From positions 1 to 37,896 of the forward strand of contig JANXUO010000485.1 of NCBI GenBank assembly GCA_025356245.1: DNA of 37,896 nt, in the 5' to 3' direction. This document shows, in pieces, positions 7,551 through 14,847 of the stretch (position 1 is the stretch's first letter; each line of letters begins with the position of its first letter). The position numbers were made by a program, and so were the translations under genes. Under the pieces are notes generated by a model. The model was not told where the DNA came from. It searched no databases and saw only the letters and a program-made list of their open reading frames with translations. The stretch comes from Hymenobacter sp. Lineage in GTDB: Bacteria > Bacteroidota > Bacteroidia > Cytophagales > Hymenobacteraceae.

Positions 7551-7577
7551 ACTACTAAAGTACACATACCGGACCAT
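7551..7577 (-). promoter_or_regulatory. Promoter module upstream of ssb (ATGG-N15-TTAGTAGT)
   Basis: Minus strand: ATGG, 15 nt containing TATGTGTACT, then TTAGTAGT. It keeps the 15-nt spacing and the TGTGTAC spacer of the family. The remaining gap up to 7814 has one CCCCCACTGCC motif (7648) and no credible gene. Confidence 0.5.
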
Positions 7578-7814
7578 ATTAGACCTTTCTGAGCCACTGG
7601 GCCAACTTTATTCAGGTTTGTTTAGCTACGCCCTGGCGGTATTTTGCCCCCACTGCCTTCTGAATAATGTGCCTTTATACGCACAAAACGATGATTTCCC
7701 CGTTCGTGGCCCCGTCCGGGTCTGCTCCCTGGGCTGCCTGAAAAAAAGCCTGGCGACACGCGCCGGATTTTCCCTTTTTCCTCTTTTTGGGTTTCTCCAC
7801 CCCCTTTCGGTGGT

Positions 7815-8420
7815 TCAGGCCGTGGCACGCCTGGCTAACCAGGTGCGCAGGTACCGCCAACGCCAAAGCAGCCCGGCTTCCGCCCACACGAGCGAGGCCA
7901 TCAGCGCGGGCCATCCCCACGCGGAGGCCTGCGTTGGCAGCGGGTGCCTCGAAGCGGTCGCTGCCACCAAACCGACCAGTCCGGCCACGGCGGCGGCCCG
8001 CACCCAGGGTAGTTCACGCCGGGCCTTGCGGTGCCTCGCTGCGTTGAGCACCGTAGCCAGCGCACCCGGCCGCGTGGTGCCCGCCTGGGCCTCCCCGGTT
8101 CGGTGTTCGACCCAGACCAGGAGCCCCGCCCCGGACAAGGGCTGCCTGGTCTCGTCCCGCACGTAGCCATCGGGCGAAAGCGTGAGCTGGCCCAGCAGGC
8201 CGGCGCGGGCGTGGCTGATGCTGAGCCCGTGCTCCAGGCGGCTTGTGCCGCCGGGCAGCACGGGAAACCGGGCGGGGCCGACCTGCCAGCGGTAGCCGTT
8301 GTCGTGCAGAACCCCGAGCGAGTGCGCGTAATAATCAGTGAAGCGAAGCTGCGCTGCGACCGGGCGCTCGGGCAGCAGCAGGGCGGGGCTTTTGCCCGTG
8401 CTCGTGGAACGGTTGCTCAT
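7815..8420 (-). CDS. Hypothetical membrane protein, 201 aa
   Basis: The first 130 residues form a soluble region with a beta-rich look (LRFTDYYAHSLGVLHDNGYR, LTLSPDGYVRDETRQPL). Two hydrophobic segments follow: VRAAAVAGLVGLVAATA (about 140-156) and ASAWGWPALMASLVWAEAGL (about 165-185), ending in a basic RWRYLRTWLARR tail. It starts 4 nt after the stop of the upstream secreted protein, so the two are co-translated. I do not recognise the family. Confidence 0.65.
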   Translation of the reverse strand: MSNRSTSTGKSPALLLPERPVAAQLRFTDYYAHSLGVLHDNGYRWQVGPARFPVLPGGTSRLEHGLSISHARAGLLGQLTLSPDGYVRDETRQPLSGAGLLVWVEHRTGEAQAGTTRPGALATVLNAARHRKARRELPWVRAAAVAGLVGLVAATASRHPLPTQASAWGWPALMASLVWAEAGLLWRWRYLRTWLARRATA

Positions 8421-8424
8421 GGGA

Positions 8425-8748
8425 CTATTTCCTTCGGGCTTTCGGCGCTTTGGGCAGTTCTTCCGTCCTGTCGGGAGCGCCGATGATGGCCGGGCTCCAC
8501 TGGCGCAGGAACATCGAGTCGGCGTGGTTCAGGGGCTGACCAGCCCCGATTTTGCCGTAGGTACCCGCCGCCTGCATCGCCGTTTTGTGGGAAATGCCCG
8601 GCGAGTTGCTCAGATTCATCCGGGTGGAATCATAAAGCGGCCGGGCCGACCGGGGCGGTTGGGGCGCGGGCGACGGGCGACTGCCCTGGGTGGGGCGGGC
8701 CTGGGCCGGCACTTGGAGGGCCAGCAGCAACAGCGTCGAGGATAGCAT
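8425..8748 (-). CDS. Small secreted protein, 107 aa, signal peptide
   Basis: The N-terminus MLSSTLLLLALQVPAQA is a signal peptide with a likely cleavage after AQA. The mature part is Pro/Ser-rich and then helical (ISHKTAMQAAGTYGKIGAGQ), ending in a basic tail (KAPKARRK). First gene of a two-gene operon with the membrane protein that starts 4 nt after its stop. Function unknown. Confidence 0.65.
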   Translation of the reverse strand: MLSSTLLLLALQVPAQARPTQGSRPSPAPQPPRSARPLYDSTRMNLSNSPGISHKTAMQAAGTYGKIGAGQPLNHADSMFLRQWSPAIIGAPDRTEELPKAPKARRK

Positions 8749-8820
8749 GGAGAAAAATGCAGACAGGTGAGCCGTAAAGGTACTCCGGTCCGTAACTAAA
8801 TACGCACAAGCCTTATTCTC

Positions 8821-9390
8821 CTAAAACACGTGCTCCAGGACGCGCAGCACACTGGCCACCTGGGCGGCCGTCATGCCGCACTCGTGTTCTTTGAGGTGGC
8901 GCACCCGCTCCATGAGGTTGCCCAGCAATTCCTTATTGGAGAACCTGTCGGTTCTGGTAAGCGCGGGGTCCCACGGTTCAAGCCCGGCCATAACCTGTAC
9001 CGGGCGCTCACGGGTGCGCAGCCCTTGCACCGAACCGGCCTTAGCCCGGGGCGGGGCTTTTCCCGGCGGCACCGGCGCGAACACGGGCACGGTCCCGCCG
9101 GGAAAAGCCTCGCCCTCGCCATCGAGCAGCCACGCCCGGCTCAGGCCAGGCACGCCCGCAAGCAACTGCTCGGCCCGGGCCGGCGTCAGGGGCTGCTTGC
9201 GGTTGACCAGCGGACTGATGCTGCTCTGGTGGATGCCGACACCTTGGGCGAAGCGGCGCTGTTGGCCCCCGGCCGTCAGGGTGAGCAAGTGCTGGAGGCG
9301 CAGGTGGAAGTTGGCCGGCTGGGCCAGGTCCTTGGCGGAAATGACCGCCAGCCCGAGGGAATCCGGGGCGCCCCGCGAAAAATAATTCAT
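8821..9390 (-). CDS. XRE-like transcriptional regulator, 189 aa
   Basis: Residues about 29-80 form a helix-turn-helix (RLQHLLTLTAGGQQRRFAQG, then HQSSISPLVNRKQPLTPARA) followed by LLAGVPGLSRAWLLDGEGE, the WLL-GEG pattern seen in Bacteroidota phage-type repressors. The rest is a Pro-rich linker and a C-terminal helical part (SNKELLGNLMERVRHLKEHE). The HTH plus WLL-GEG segment is related to residues 127-192 of the regulator at 29646-30590. A likely regulator of plasmid genes. It has its own promoter module about 70-80 nt upstream. Confidence 0.75.
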   Translation of the reverse strand: MNYFSRGAPDSLGLAVISAKDLAQPANFHLRLQHLLTLTAGGQQRRFAQGVGIHQSSISPLVNRKQPLTPARAEQLLAGVPGLSRAWLLDGEGEAFPGGTVPVFAPVPPGKAPPRAKAGSVQGLRTRERPVQVMAGLEPWDPALTRTDRFSNKELLGNLMERVRHLKEHECGMTAAQVASVLRVLEHVF

Positions 9391-9457
9391 TAAAATACTG
9401 TTAGGTAAGCTCGGTAAGATGATAGGTGATAATGCAAAGTTAAGCCCTCAGCTCGTG

Positions 9458-9484
9458 TCTATGTACGCATGACCTGCCTGCCAA
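9458..9484 (-). promoter_or_regulatory. Promoter module TTGG-N15-TACATAGA
   Basis: Minus strand: ATTGG, exactly 15 nt ending in CATGCG, then TACATAGA followed by CACG. Upstream of the XRE-like gene at 8821-9390. Confidence 0.5.
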
Positions 9485-9561
9485 TGTCAACCGGCAGTGG
9501 GGAAAGGAAAGTCAGTGCATCAGGGCCGCGAGGAGTTCAGGGGTCATTCCCCGGCCGCAGA

Positions 9562-9771
9562 CTAAAAAAGCAGGTAATGCCAATGCTTGGCGCCACAGTT
9601 CACGTCGCCGCAGAGTATGTCGCCAGGCTGCCAGTTGCGGTCGTCGCAGGTGCGCGCATCAGCCGCACTAATGCGCGGCAAGTGCCGCTTATTGGCCTGA
9701 GTGAAATCCCAGCCCCCGTTATCGTGGAGTACGTGATGCACTATCTGCGCTTGCAGCTCCGGCGTGGTCAT
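9562..9771 (-). CDS. Hypothetical protein, 69 aa
   Basis: Begins MTTPELQAQIVHHVLHDNGG and ends with a short Cys/His/Trp-rich part (ILCGDVNCGAKHWHYLLF) that could bind a metal. An ATG at 9813 would add 14 Pro-rich residues. No family recognised. Confidence 0.55.
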   Translation of the reverse strand: MTTPELQAQIVHHVLHDNGGWDFTQANKRHLPRISAADARTCDDRNWQPGDILCGDVNCGAKHWHYLLF

Positions 9772-9907
9772 GTCAGGGTGTGGTTCAAGCGGCGGATGAA
9801 TGGGGAGGGGCATTGGGGAAGTAAATTGGGAAGTGAAAGTATCGGCTTTTCCTGGTCAAACCCGAACAAGCTGAAAAACAGGGGTGTCCGGCCTATAAAG
9901 ACGCTTT

Positions 9908-10294
9908 TCAGGTATTCAGCAGCCCCAGCAGCCGCTCCCGGTGGCCATCCACCACGGTCAGGGCGCTGGCCCGGCTCAGGACGTGGAACTCGTGGCCGTC
10001 GAAGTGCAGGAAGTGCGTGTTTAACGCCCACGATACCTCGGCCCGCTTGCGGTCGAAGAAGGTTTCCATCTCCTCGCTCTGCTCGCGGCGGCTGCGCGCA
10101 TCGCCGCCAATCAGAAAATCCCGGGCCTCGCCCAATAGCAGCAGGTTCGTGCCGGTGGGGCGGTAGGACAGCAGGAACGGCCCCGTATAGGCACTCAGGG
10201 TATTGCGGTCCTGCACGGTGAGGTCGGACTGGTATTCGCGCAGTACGGGCAGCACCTGGGCTTCGAGCAGAGCGTAAATCAGGTAAGCATTCAT
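9908..10294 (-). CDS. Hypothetical protein, 128 aa
   Basis: Begins MNAYLIYALLEAQVLPVLRE; alternating helices and strands with a charged centre (RSRREQSEEMETFFDRKRAE) and a strand-rich end (HFLHFDGHEFHVLSRASALT). The mRNA leader carries a GGCAACATTACCGG hairpin (10310-10333). Family unknown; the smooth composition supports a real gene. Confidence 0.65.
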   Translation of the reverse strand: MNAYLIYALLEAQVLPVLREYQSDLTVQDRNTLSAYTGPFLLSYRPTGTNLLLLGEARDFLIGGDARSRREQSEEMETFFDRKRAEVSWALNTHFLHFDGHEFHVLSRASALTVVDGHRERLLGLLNT

Positions 10295-10478
10295 AATCAG
10301 CAAGTTGAGCACCGGTAATGTTGCCGGCTGTGCCTGAATGAATACAACAACCACCCCAAAAACCTGCTTCTTTGCCTCTTTAACCCGCTTTTTTTCGTGC
10401 CGGCGCTCTTTTTGCGCCCCCACTGCCTGCCTGGTTGGGGACTGCGGCCGCTTCGTGGCCGCCTGCCACATGGCCTGG

Positions 10479-10609
10479 GTCCCCGGCCTGGCCGGAGCGC
10501 AGCGGAGGTGGGGCCGGGGACTGGAAGGCAGCCGATTACCCGCCATTAGCCGCCCCCGACCAGTTGGGGCCGGTGGTGCGCCATCCGGCCTGGACTGGTC
10601 GGGGGCGGC
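10479..10609. repeat. Composite hairpin element, copy 1
   Basis: Two hairpins 27 nt apart. Hairpin A (10479-10521) has arms GTCCCCGGCC / GGCCGGGGAC and a 23-nt loop containing GGAGCGCAGCGGAGGTG. Hairpin B (10549-10609) has a perfect 16-bp stem (GCCGCCCCCGACCAGT and its complement) around a 29-nt core with an inner GGCCGG...CCGGCC stem. A second copy at 11246-11377 has nearly the same loops but different stems that still pair. It fills most of the gap between two minus-strand genes (10295-10635). An RNA or a palindromic mobile unit are both possible. Confidence 0.8.
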
Positions 10610-10635
10610 GGCGGCCGGCAGGACGGTTTTCGCGC

Positions 10636-10845
10636 TCAGTCCTCATTGTGGTAGTCCTCCGGCCTGGGGCGGTGGTGCAGGTCCATTTCAGGGCCAAGCG
10701 TGCCGCTGCCGTCCTCGGCCAGGTGAACGCGCACCCCATCCCGGGCCACGATTACGTCGTTGCCGCACAATCCGCAAAATGGCGTGTAAGGCCGCACCAG
10801 GGAGCTAAAAACGAGCTGGGGCTGACAACCGCGAGGGGAATGCAT
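10636..10845 (-). CDS. Hypothetical protein, 69 aa, CGLCG motif
   Basis: Starts MHSPRGCQPQLVFSSLVRPY and contains FCGLCGNDVIVARDG, half of a zinc-knuckle-like motif, then an acidic/His-rich tail (MDLHHRPRPEDYHNED). Its stop is 27 nt from composite hairpin copy 1. It follows the 82-residue gene by 54 nt and is probably in the same operon. Confidence 0.55.
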   Translation of the reverse strand: MHSPRGCQPQLVFSSLVRPYTPFCGLCGNDVIVARDGVRVHLAEDGSGTLGPEMDLHHRPRPEDYHNED

Positions 10846-10899
10846 TGGGGGAAAAAACGAGAAGTTAGGGGGTAAGTGAGGGGTTTGGCGCGCCGGGCT

Positions 10900-11148
10900 T
10901 CACGCCGGCACGCCGGACAAATCACCGGTTTCGATGGCGTACCGCAAAACGGCCTCCTCGTGATTTTCGGACGTGGGTTGGGGCACGCTGGCCCAGGCCC
11001 GCAGCTCCCGCACGTCGAAGGCCTGTACCTCTGCGAATGGGTCGGCAGAAAGCGAAAACCAGTAGCGCATCAGCCGCTCCCAGGGCTCATCGTCCTTGTA
11101 CGTGCGGTAAACAGCGGCTCCGAGGCAGGTAAAAGCAAGCGGATTCAT
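10900..11148 (-). CDS. Hypothetical protein, 82 aa
   Basis: Starts MNPLAFTCLGAAVYRTYKDD; predicted mixed alpha/beta with FAEVQAFDVRELRAWASVPQ in the middle. The frame stays open upstream to 11352, but that part runs through composite hairpin copy 2 and is not protein-like, so the ATG at 11148 was chosen. Function unknown. Confidence 0.6.
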   Translation of the reverse strand: MNPLAFTCLGAAVYRTYKDDEPWERLMRYWFSLSADPFAEVQAFDVRELRAWASVPQPTSENHEEAVLRYAIETGDLSGVPA

Positions 11149-11245
11149 ATCCTTGACGTAGCGGCGGTAAGGTTGCCGGCATTGCCCAACAAAGGCAAGA
11201 TGTGTGCCCTGATGCCCCTTTTTCGCCCCCAACACCACGCCGGGG

Positions 11246-11377
11246 CTCCCGACCTGGCCGAAGCGTAGCGGAGGTGAGGTCGGGAGTCCGAAGGCCACCG
11301 TCTTTATCCGCCCTTGGCAGCGCCGGACAAGCTGGGGCCGGTGGTGTGCCACCCGGCCTGGGCTTGTCCGGCGCTGC
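11246..11377. repeat. Composite hairpin element, copy 2
   Basis: Same plan as copy 1. Hairpin A (core 11246-11286; 12 bp with a G-T pair if extended to 11243-11289) has arms CTCCCGACC / GGTCGGGAG and a 23-nt loop differing from copy 1 by three transitions. Hairpin B (11317-11377) has a perfect 16-bp stem (GCAGCGCCGGACAAGC) and a 29-nt core differing by two bases. The B stems of the two copies differ at five positions, each compensated on the other arm. It lies in the 475-bp non-coding gap 11149-11623. Confidence 0.8.
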
Positions 11378-11623
11378 GGCGGTTGTCAGGGTCAAATTCC
11401 TTGATTCTTCAAGAATAAGAAAAAGGCAGTGGGGAAAAGAACAAGTGACCCCCCCGCTTCAACACCAGATGGGGCGGGTCGTGTCAGGCCGCCTGGGTCC
11501 GGCGGGTGGCGCGTTTCAGCACTTTTAACGCTCAGACGGGGGCAACGTCGGGGGCGTAAGCAGTCATTCAGGCAATTACTAATCAGGGGCAAAGGAGGGT
11601 AAAAGCGGGGGTCCCGGGTCCGG

Positions 11624-11947
11624 CTAGACGGGCACCTGCCGCAGCAGGTCCAGGGCCTCGGCCTCCCCCGTGACGCGCTTGCCAAAAGAGCAAATGCGTT
11701 CGTAGCAGCCCGCCCGGTTTAGCACCACGCGGCACCAGTCGCCCTCCGAGTCGCGGTAGGTCACGCGCACCCCCACCAGTGACTCCAGCCCTTCTTTGAG
11801 GGCAATGTCGCCCAGCACGTTTACCACGTCGTTGGTCACGCTGCGGCCGCCCAAATCCTGGTCGATGATTACGAGCAAACCGTCGTCGGTCAAATCGTAG
11901 ATGTAGTCAGCCGAAGCGCGGGGACGGGAATAAACTGCAAAAGCCAT
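11624..11947 (-). CDS. Hypothetical protein, 107 aa
   Basis: Starts MAFAVYSRPRASADYIYDLT; strands LLVIIDQDLGGRSVTNDVVN and VGVRVTYRDSEGDWCRVVLN suggest a small alpha/beta fold. The frame remains open upstream to 11992, but the extra residues (MYVYTHK...) come from the promoter palindrome and are not coding. The start is 27 nt from the promoter box. No family recognised. Confidence 0.65.
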   Translation of the reverse strand: MAFAVYSRPRASADYIYDLTDDGLLVIIDQDLGGRSVTNDVVNVLGDIALKEGLESLVGVRVTYRDSEGDWCRVVLNRAGCYERICSFGKRVTGEAEALDLLRQVPV

Positions 11948-11977
11948 GAAAAAGGGTTGAAAAAGAATGTGTTTGTG

Positions 11978-12004
11978 CGTATATACGTACAAAAATCACA
12001 CCAA
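11978..12004 (-). promoter_or_regulatory. Promoter module TTGG-N15-TATATACG
   Basis: Minus strand: TTTTTTGG, 15 nt with TTTTTGTACG, then TATATACG. With the flanks, the downstream part forms a dyad, TTTGTACG.TATA.CGCACAAA. It lies immediately upstream of the 107-residue gene. Confidence 0.7.
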
Positions 12005-12049
12005 AAAACCCCCTTTTAGGGTCCTCCGGCCGGTTTATTTTCAGGCTTC

Positions 12050-12286
12050 TTAGCGGGCAACCAGTTCCACGTAGTGGGCGCGGGTGGCCGCGGCCTTATT
12101 GGCAAATCCGGCCTTGTCGTAGCAGGCCGCGGCCCAGTCCAGTTCGCCCCACAACTCCTCGTGGCTGATGCGGCATTTGGTATAGTTCAGCACGGCCCGC
12201 GTTAGGTTCTGCCGCGTTTCGTGCAAGGGCTCCAGCGGCCCGGCGGCCGGTGCTGAAACAACGGGAGAAATACCGGCGGTCGTCAT
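12050..12286 (-). CDS. Hypothetical protein, 78 aa
   Basis: Starts MTTAGISPVVSAPAAGPLEP, then two helices (TRQNLTRAVLNYTKCRISHE and ELDWAAACYDKAGFANKAAA) that resemble a short helical hairpin. The leader shares a near-identical 25-nt stretch with the leader of ardC (12301-12325 against 13541-13565), so the two are probably regulated alike. Family unknown. Confidence 0.6.
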   Translation of the reverse strand: MTTAGISPVVSAPAAGPLEPLHETRQNLTRAVLNYTKCRISHEELWGELDWAAACYDKAGFANKAAATRAHYVELVAR

Positions 12287-12300
12287 AACGGGTAATCTTT

Positions 12301-12325
12301 GCAGCCTGGCACCGTTGCCGGCCGT
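12301..12325 (-). promoter_or_regulatory. 5' leader hairpin shared with ardC
   Basis: The sequence CCTGGCACCGTTGCCGGCCG recurs at 13541-13565 in front of ardC. Minus-strand RNA can fold CCGGCA-aCGg-TGCCAGG with one bulged A. It lies between the promoter module and the start codon. Related GGCAAYG leaders occur near 6901-6921, 10310-10333 and 21901-21923. Confidence 0.5.
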
Positions 12326-12326
12326 A

Positions 12327-12353
12327 CCGTAGGGGAGGCACAAACCCAGCCAG
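12327..12353 (-). promoter_or_regulatory. Promoter module, CTGG-N15-CCCTACGG variant
   Basis: Minus strand: TTTCTGG, 15 nt with GGTTTGTGCC, then CCCTACGG. The spacing is conserved but the downstream box has lost its TATA core. It precedes the 78-residue gene by 40 nt. Confidence 0.4.
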
Positions 12354-12430
12354 AAAGTGTGTTTCAGTAGCACAAGGGCACTTGGCTCGCATTCCCGGCC
12401 CTGTTCCCCCACTGCCTCGGCGCGGGAACG

Positions 12431-12459
12431 AAAAGCCCCGCCGTTTTCCGGACGGGGCC
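12431..12459 (-). terminator. Intrinsic terminator of ardC
   Basis: Minus strand: GCCCCG-T-CCG, loop GAAAA, CGG-CGGGGC, then TTTT. A nine-pair stem with one bulge, 26 nt beyond the ardC stop. A CCCCCACTGCC motif (12406-12416) lies just beyond it. Confidence 0.75.
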
Positions 12460-12484
12460 ATTTTCCGGGACTGCTGCGGGCCTC

Positions 12485-13525
12485 TCAGACGGCCTGGGCG
12501 TACCCGGTCGTTTGCTCGGGCCAGGCCGTTGCGGCGGTGGGTGTTGCGGCGGTGATTTCGTAGCTGGGGGGCGTTTCGCCCTTTATCAGGTAGCTGGCCT
12601 TCTGGGCCAGGCTGGCGGCTTTGAATACGAGCGTTTTGTCGTTTTTCAGGGCCGTGAGCCAGCCCTGAATGTAGCTGGCGTGCTGGTCGCCTTCGGTTTC
12701 GGGGGCGTAACCGATTTCGGCGTTCAGAAAAGCGGTGGTCATCTCGGCCGTCAATTCCTCGCGGGCGTAGCTGGCGCTGCCCTTGCCGCCGCTGTTTACC
12801 AGGTCGGGGCGGTTGAGCCGGTGGGCGGCTCCGGTGCTGTGGCCCAACTCGTGAAACAGGGTGCGGTAATAAGCCTGCTCGCTGCGAAAAGTCAGGCGGG
12901 GGGGCATCTGAATGTGGTCGGATTCGGCGGCGTAGTAGGCCCGGTGGCCACCGTGGGCCAGGGTCGGGGCTCCGCTCAAACCCAGGTAGCGGCCGGCAAT
13001 TTCCTCGGCTGCCTCGTTGGGGGTAAAGGTGCGCTCCACCTTCTCGGGCAAGGCGTACTCAATCCCGTCAATCTGGGAGATGTTGAACACGGTAAACGAC
13101 CTCATGAGGTAATAATCGTCGCCTTTCCCGCCCGTGGGCTTCTGCTTGCCTTCGACGGTGCTGTAAAATATCACCGTTTCGCCCTTCTCGCCCTTGCGAA
13201 CGCAGCCCCCCAAATCAAGCGCCTGCTTGAAGGTCAGATAAAGCGGGTATTCGCCCACCGGGGAAAAGCCCAGCAGAAAAGCGTTGATGCCCTGGTAAGC
13301 GCGGCCGGTGGCGTAGTTGCGGGGCATCCCGTAAGCGGTCCAGCCCTTTTTCCACGGAATAATACCGCCTTCCAGGGCCAGGATAATCCGGTCGGTAACT
13401 ACCTGCTGCACGTCGTAGCGGGGCTTTGCTTCGCCCGTGCCGGGGGCTTTGCTCTTGGTGCTTTTTTTGGCGGTCGTGGCCTTGCTGGTCTTGGCGGCGG
13501 CTTTGGGGGCGGTGGCGGTAGTCAT
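12485..13525 (-). CDS. ardC: ArdC-type antirestriction protein
   Basis: The 346-residue protein has the two-part ArdC layout: after a Lys/Ala-rich N-terminal tail, the ssDNA-binding domain spans about residues 36-155 (YDVQQVVTDRIILALEGGII, PWKKGW, NYATGRAYQGINAFLL, DYYLMRSFTVFNISQIDG), and the C-terminal zincin-like part carries HELGHSTGAAHR (225-236), the zinc-binding HExxH, with a Glu-rich helix downstream (REELTAEMTTAFL). ArdC proteins from plasmids protect incoming DNA from host restriction. The ATG at 13525 was chosen; a GTG 27 nt upstream is in frame. It has its own promoter module, a leader hairpin and a terminator, so it is a self-contained unit. Confidence 0.94.
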   Translation of the reverse strand: MTTATAPKAAAKTSKATTAKKSTKSKAPGTGEAKPRYDVQQVVTDRIILALEGGIIPWKKGWTAYGMPRNYATGRAYQGINAFLLGFSPVGEYPLYLTFKQALDLGGCVRKGEKGETVIFYSTVEGKQKPTGGKGDDYYLMRSFTVFNISQIDGIEYALPEKVERTFTPNEAAEEIAGRYLGLSGAPTLAHGGHRAYYAAESDHIQMPPRLTFRSEQAYYRTLFHELGHSTGAAHRLNRPDLVNSGGKGSASYAREELTAEMTTAFLNAEIGYAPETEGDQHASYIQGWLTALKNDKTLVFKAASLAQKASYLIKGETPPSYEITAATPTAATAWPEQTTGYAQAV

Positions 13526-13540
13526 GACGGGAGGAGCTTC

Positions 13541-13565
13541 GCGGCCTGGCACCGTTGCCGGCCGT
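13541..13565 (-). promoter_or_regulatory. 5' leader hairpin of ardC
   Basis: Nearly identical to 12301-12325 (CCTGGCACCGTTGCCGGCCG). It lies between the ardC promoter and the ATG, so it would be part of the transcript leader. Confidence 0.5.
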
Positions 13566-13566
13566 G

Positions 13567-13593
13567 CTAATATAAGTACACAAATTGGACCAA
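13567..13593 (-). promoter_or_regulatory. Promoter module of ardC (TTGG-N15-TATATTAG)
   Basis: Minus strand: TTTTTGG, 15 nt with TTTGTGTACT, then TATATTAG, 41 nt before the ardC ATG. Between here and 13796 there is a short direct repeat (CCTGTTAATTA twice, 13608-13630) and a CCCCGCTGCC motif, but no credible gene. Confidence 0.65.
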
Positions 13594-13796
13594 AAACACG
13601 CTTATCAACCTGTTAATTAGCCTGTTAATTATTTTTCGAGTTAGTTCGGCCCGCATTTTCATTCCCCGCTGCCTGCGCTCCTGGGCGGGTTGCCCCGGGT
13701 TCGACGGCAGACAGAAGCACTTTGACTGCTCTTTTTCATTGCCTGTTTCCGTGATTTTGCACAGCAATTCACAGACCCCGAAAATATTTCGCCAAA

Positions 13797-13852
13797 ATGC
13801 CTGAATTTTTGTGCGTACATGGACACAACTTCGGCTTATTCACCTAAATTTG
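13797..13852 (+). promoter_or_regulatory. Promoter region of the isoprenoid-synthase/peptide operon
   Basis: Two elements are visible on the plus strand. First, ATGC, 15 nt (ending TTTTTGTGCG) and TACATGGA (13816-13823) follow the plan of the minus-strand modules; the flanks give a dyad TTGTG-N10-CACAA. Second, TAAATTTG (13845-13852) matches the TAnnTTTG box of Bacteroidota promoters and lies 37 nt before the ATG. Either could be the real promoter, with the dyad as an operator. Confidence 0.45.
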
Positions 13853-13889
13853 AGTTCCGCGTAGTCTTTTTAAGCTGCCCTTTTCTGCC

Positions 13890-14837
13890 ATGTGTGCCAT
13901 CAGAGACTTTGTCCGCGCCACCTCCCTTCCCGAAACCCTGAAAGAGGAGCTGGCCGGCGACTTCGTCTTGCAGCAGCATGCCCTCTACGTGCAGCTACCG
14001 GCCTGGCTGGCTCCCGTTTTCGGCGTGGGGCCGGTGCAGGTTGAGCAGCTTTCTTTCAGCTCCTACTTCTACTTCCGCTTTTTACTCGTCGTGGACCACG
14101 TGCTCGACGCGGCTCCAGTCCTTCCCCCTGCCCCACCCCTGCCACCGACTGCGGCTGCTGTGGCCGGCAACCAGCTGGCCACCCAACGGCTGCTCGTTTA
14201 CTGCGACCTCTACGAGCGTGCGGTGCGGGGCCTGTCGGACCTGTTTCCGACCGGCGACCCGTTCTGGGCGCAGCTTGATGCCTGTAAAAAGCAGTACGTG
14301 GCCGGCACCTTGCTTGAAAAGGCCATGAACGTGGGCCCGCGCGACTTCTCACGCGAATCGTTCGAGGCGCTGGCGGCCGGCAAATCGGCCGTCTGCAACG
14401 CCGTCGTTCACGCCCTGGCCTGCCTGGGCGGCACCACGGAGCCGGTGGCTCCGCTGCTCGAATGCCTGCGGCACGTCCACGTGGCTTTGCAGTGCCTGGA
14501 CGATGTAGAGGACTTCCGCACCGACTGGGAACAAGGGCAGTACACCTACGCCCATGCCCAGGTTGAAGCGTACCTCGAAGCCCAGGGCCTCGCCCCCCGC
14601 GTCCTGACCGGTGCCCAGGTGCATCCCTACCTCTATACCAGCGGCACGGCCGATGCGCTCTTCGCCCTCGCGCAGGAACACTTTGGCCGGGCCCTCGCCC
14701 TGGCCGGTCCTTTCCAGCTCACCGGCTTGCGCAACCTGGTATCCCACCACATCGCCCGTTGCGGCTTTTACCGCACGGACATAGAAGCCAAACTCGCCGC
14801 GGCCCGCCACCGCGTGCAGCAGCCCGTCGTCGCCTAA
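13890..14837 (+). CDS. Class I isoprenoid-synthase-fold protein, possible peptide prenyltransferase
   Basis: The 315-residue protein is all-helical and has two Asp-rich motifs at the distances expected for class I isoprenoid enzymes: VVDHVLD (D69-D73) and LQCLDDVEDFRTDWEQGQ (D204, D205, D208, D212). Between them lies GKSAVCNAVVHALACLG (164-180), like the Lys-containing helix of polyprenyl synthases. In this fold the Asp motifs hold Mg2+ and the diphosphate of an allylic substrate. It is the first gene of a plus-strand operon, 10 nt before a membrane protease that is followed by two small peptides, each with one conserved Trp. ComQ of Bacillus has the same fold and prenylates a Trp of its peptide partner ComX, so peptide prenylation is a reasonable inference. 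A plain terpene or polyprenyl synthase is the alternative. Confidence 0.7.
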   Translation: MCAIRDFVRATSLPETLKEELAGDFVLQQHALYVQLPAWLAPVFGVGPVQVEQLSFSSYFYFRFLLVVDHVLDAAPVLPPAPPLPPTAAAVAGNQLATQRLLVYCDLYERAVRGLSDLFPTGDPFWAQLDACKKQYVAGTLLEKAMNVGPRDFSRESFEALAAGKSAVCNAVVHALACLGGTTEPVAPLLECLRHVHVALQCLDDVEDFRTDWEQGQYTYAHAQVEAYLEAQGLAPRVLTGAQVHPYLYTSGTADALFALAQEHFGRALALAGPFQLTGLRNLVSHHIARCGFYRTDIEAKLAAARHRVQQPVVA

Positions 14838-14847
14838 GAAAGATTCC

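Noticed and set aside
10479-11377. Integron attC-like sites
   Set aside because: The hairpins lack the GTTRRRY/RYYYAAC core boxes and extrahelical bases expected of attC, and no integrase is in the window.
11948-11992. N-terminal extension MYVYTHK... of the 107-residue gene (and the same at 35825-35869)
   Set aside because: Both extensions are translations of the promoter palindrome, which explains why unrelated proteins seem to share a start.
12512-13570. Long plus-strand frame opposite ardC
   Set aside because: Antisense shadow; ardC has clear domain motifs.
13567-13767. 66-codon minus-strand frame
   Set aside because: It overlaps the ardC promoter and a short direct repeat; Ile/Asn-rich end without protein character.
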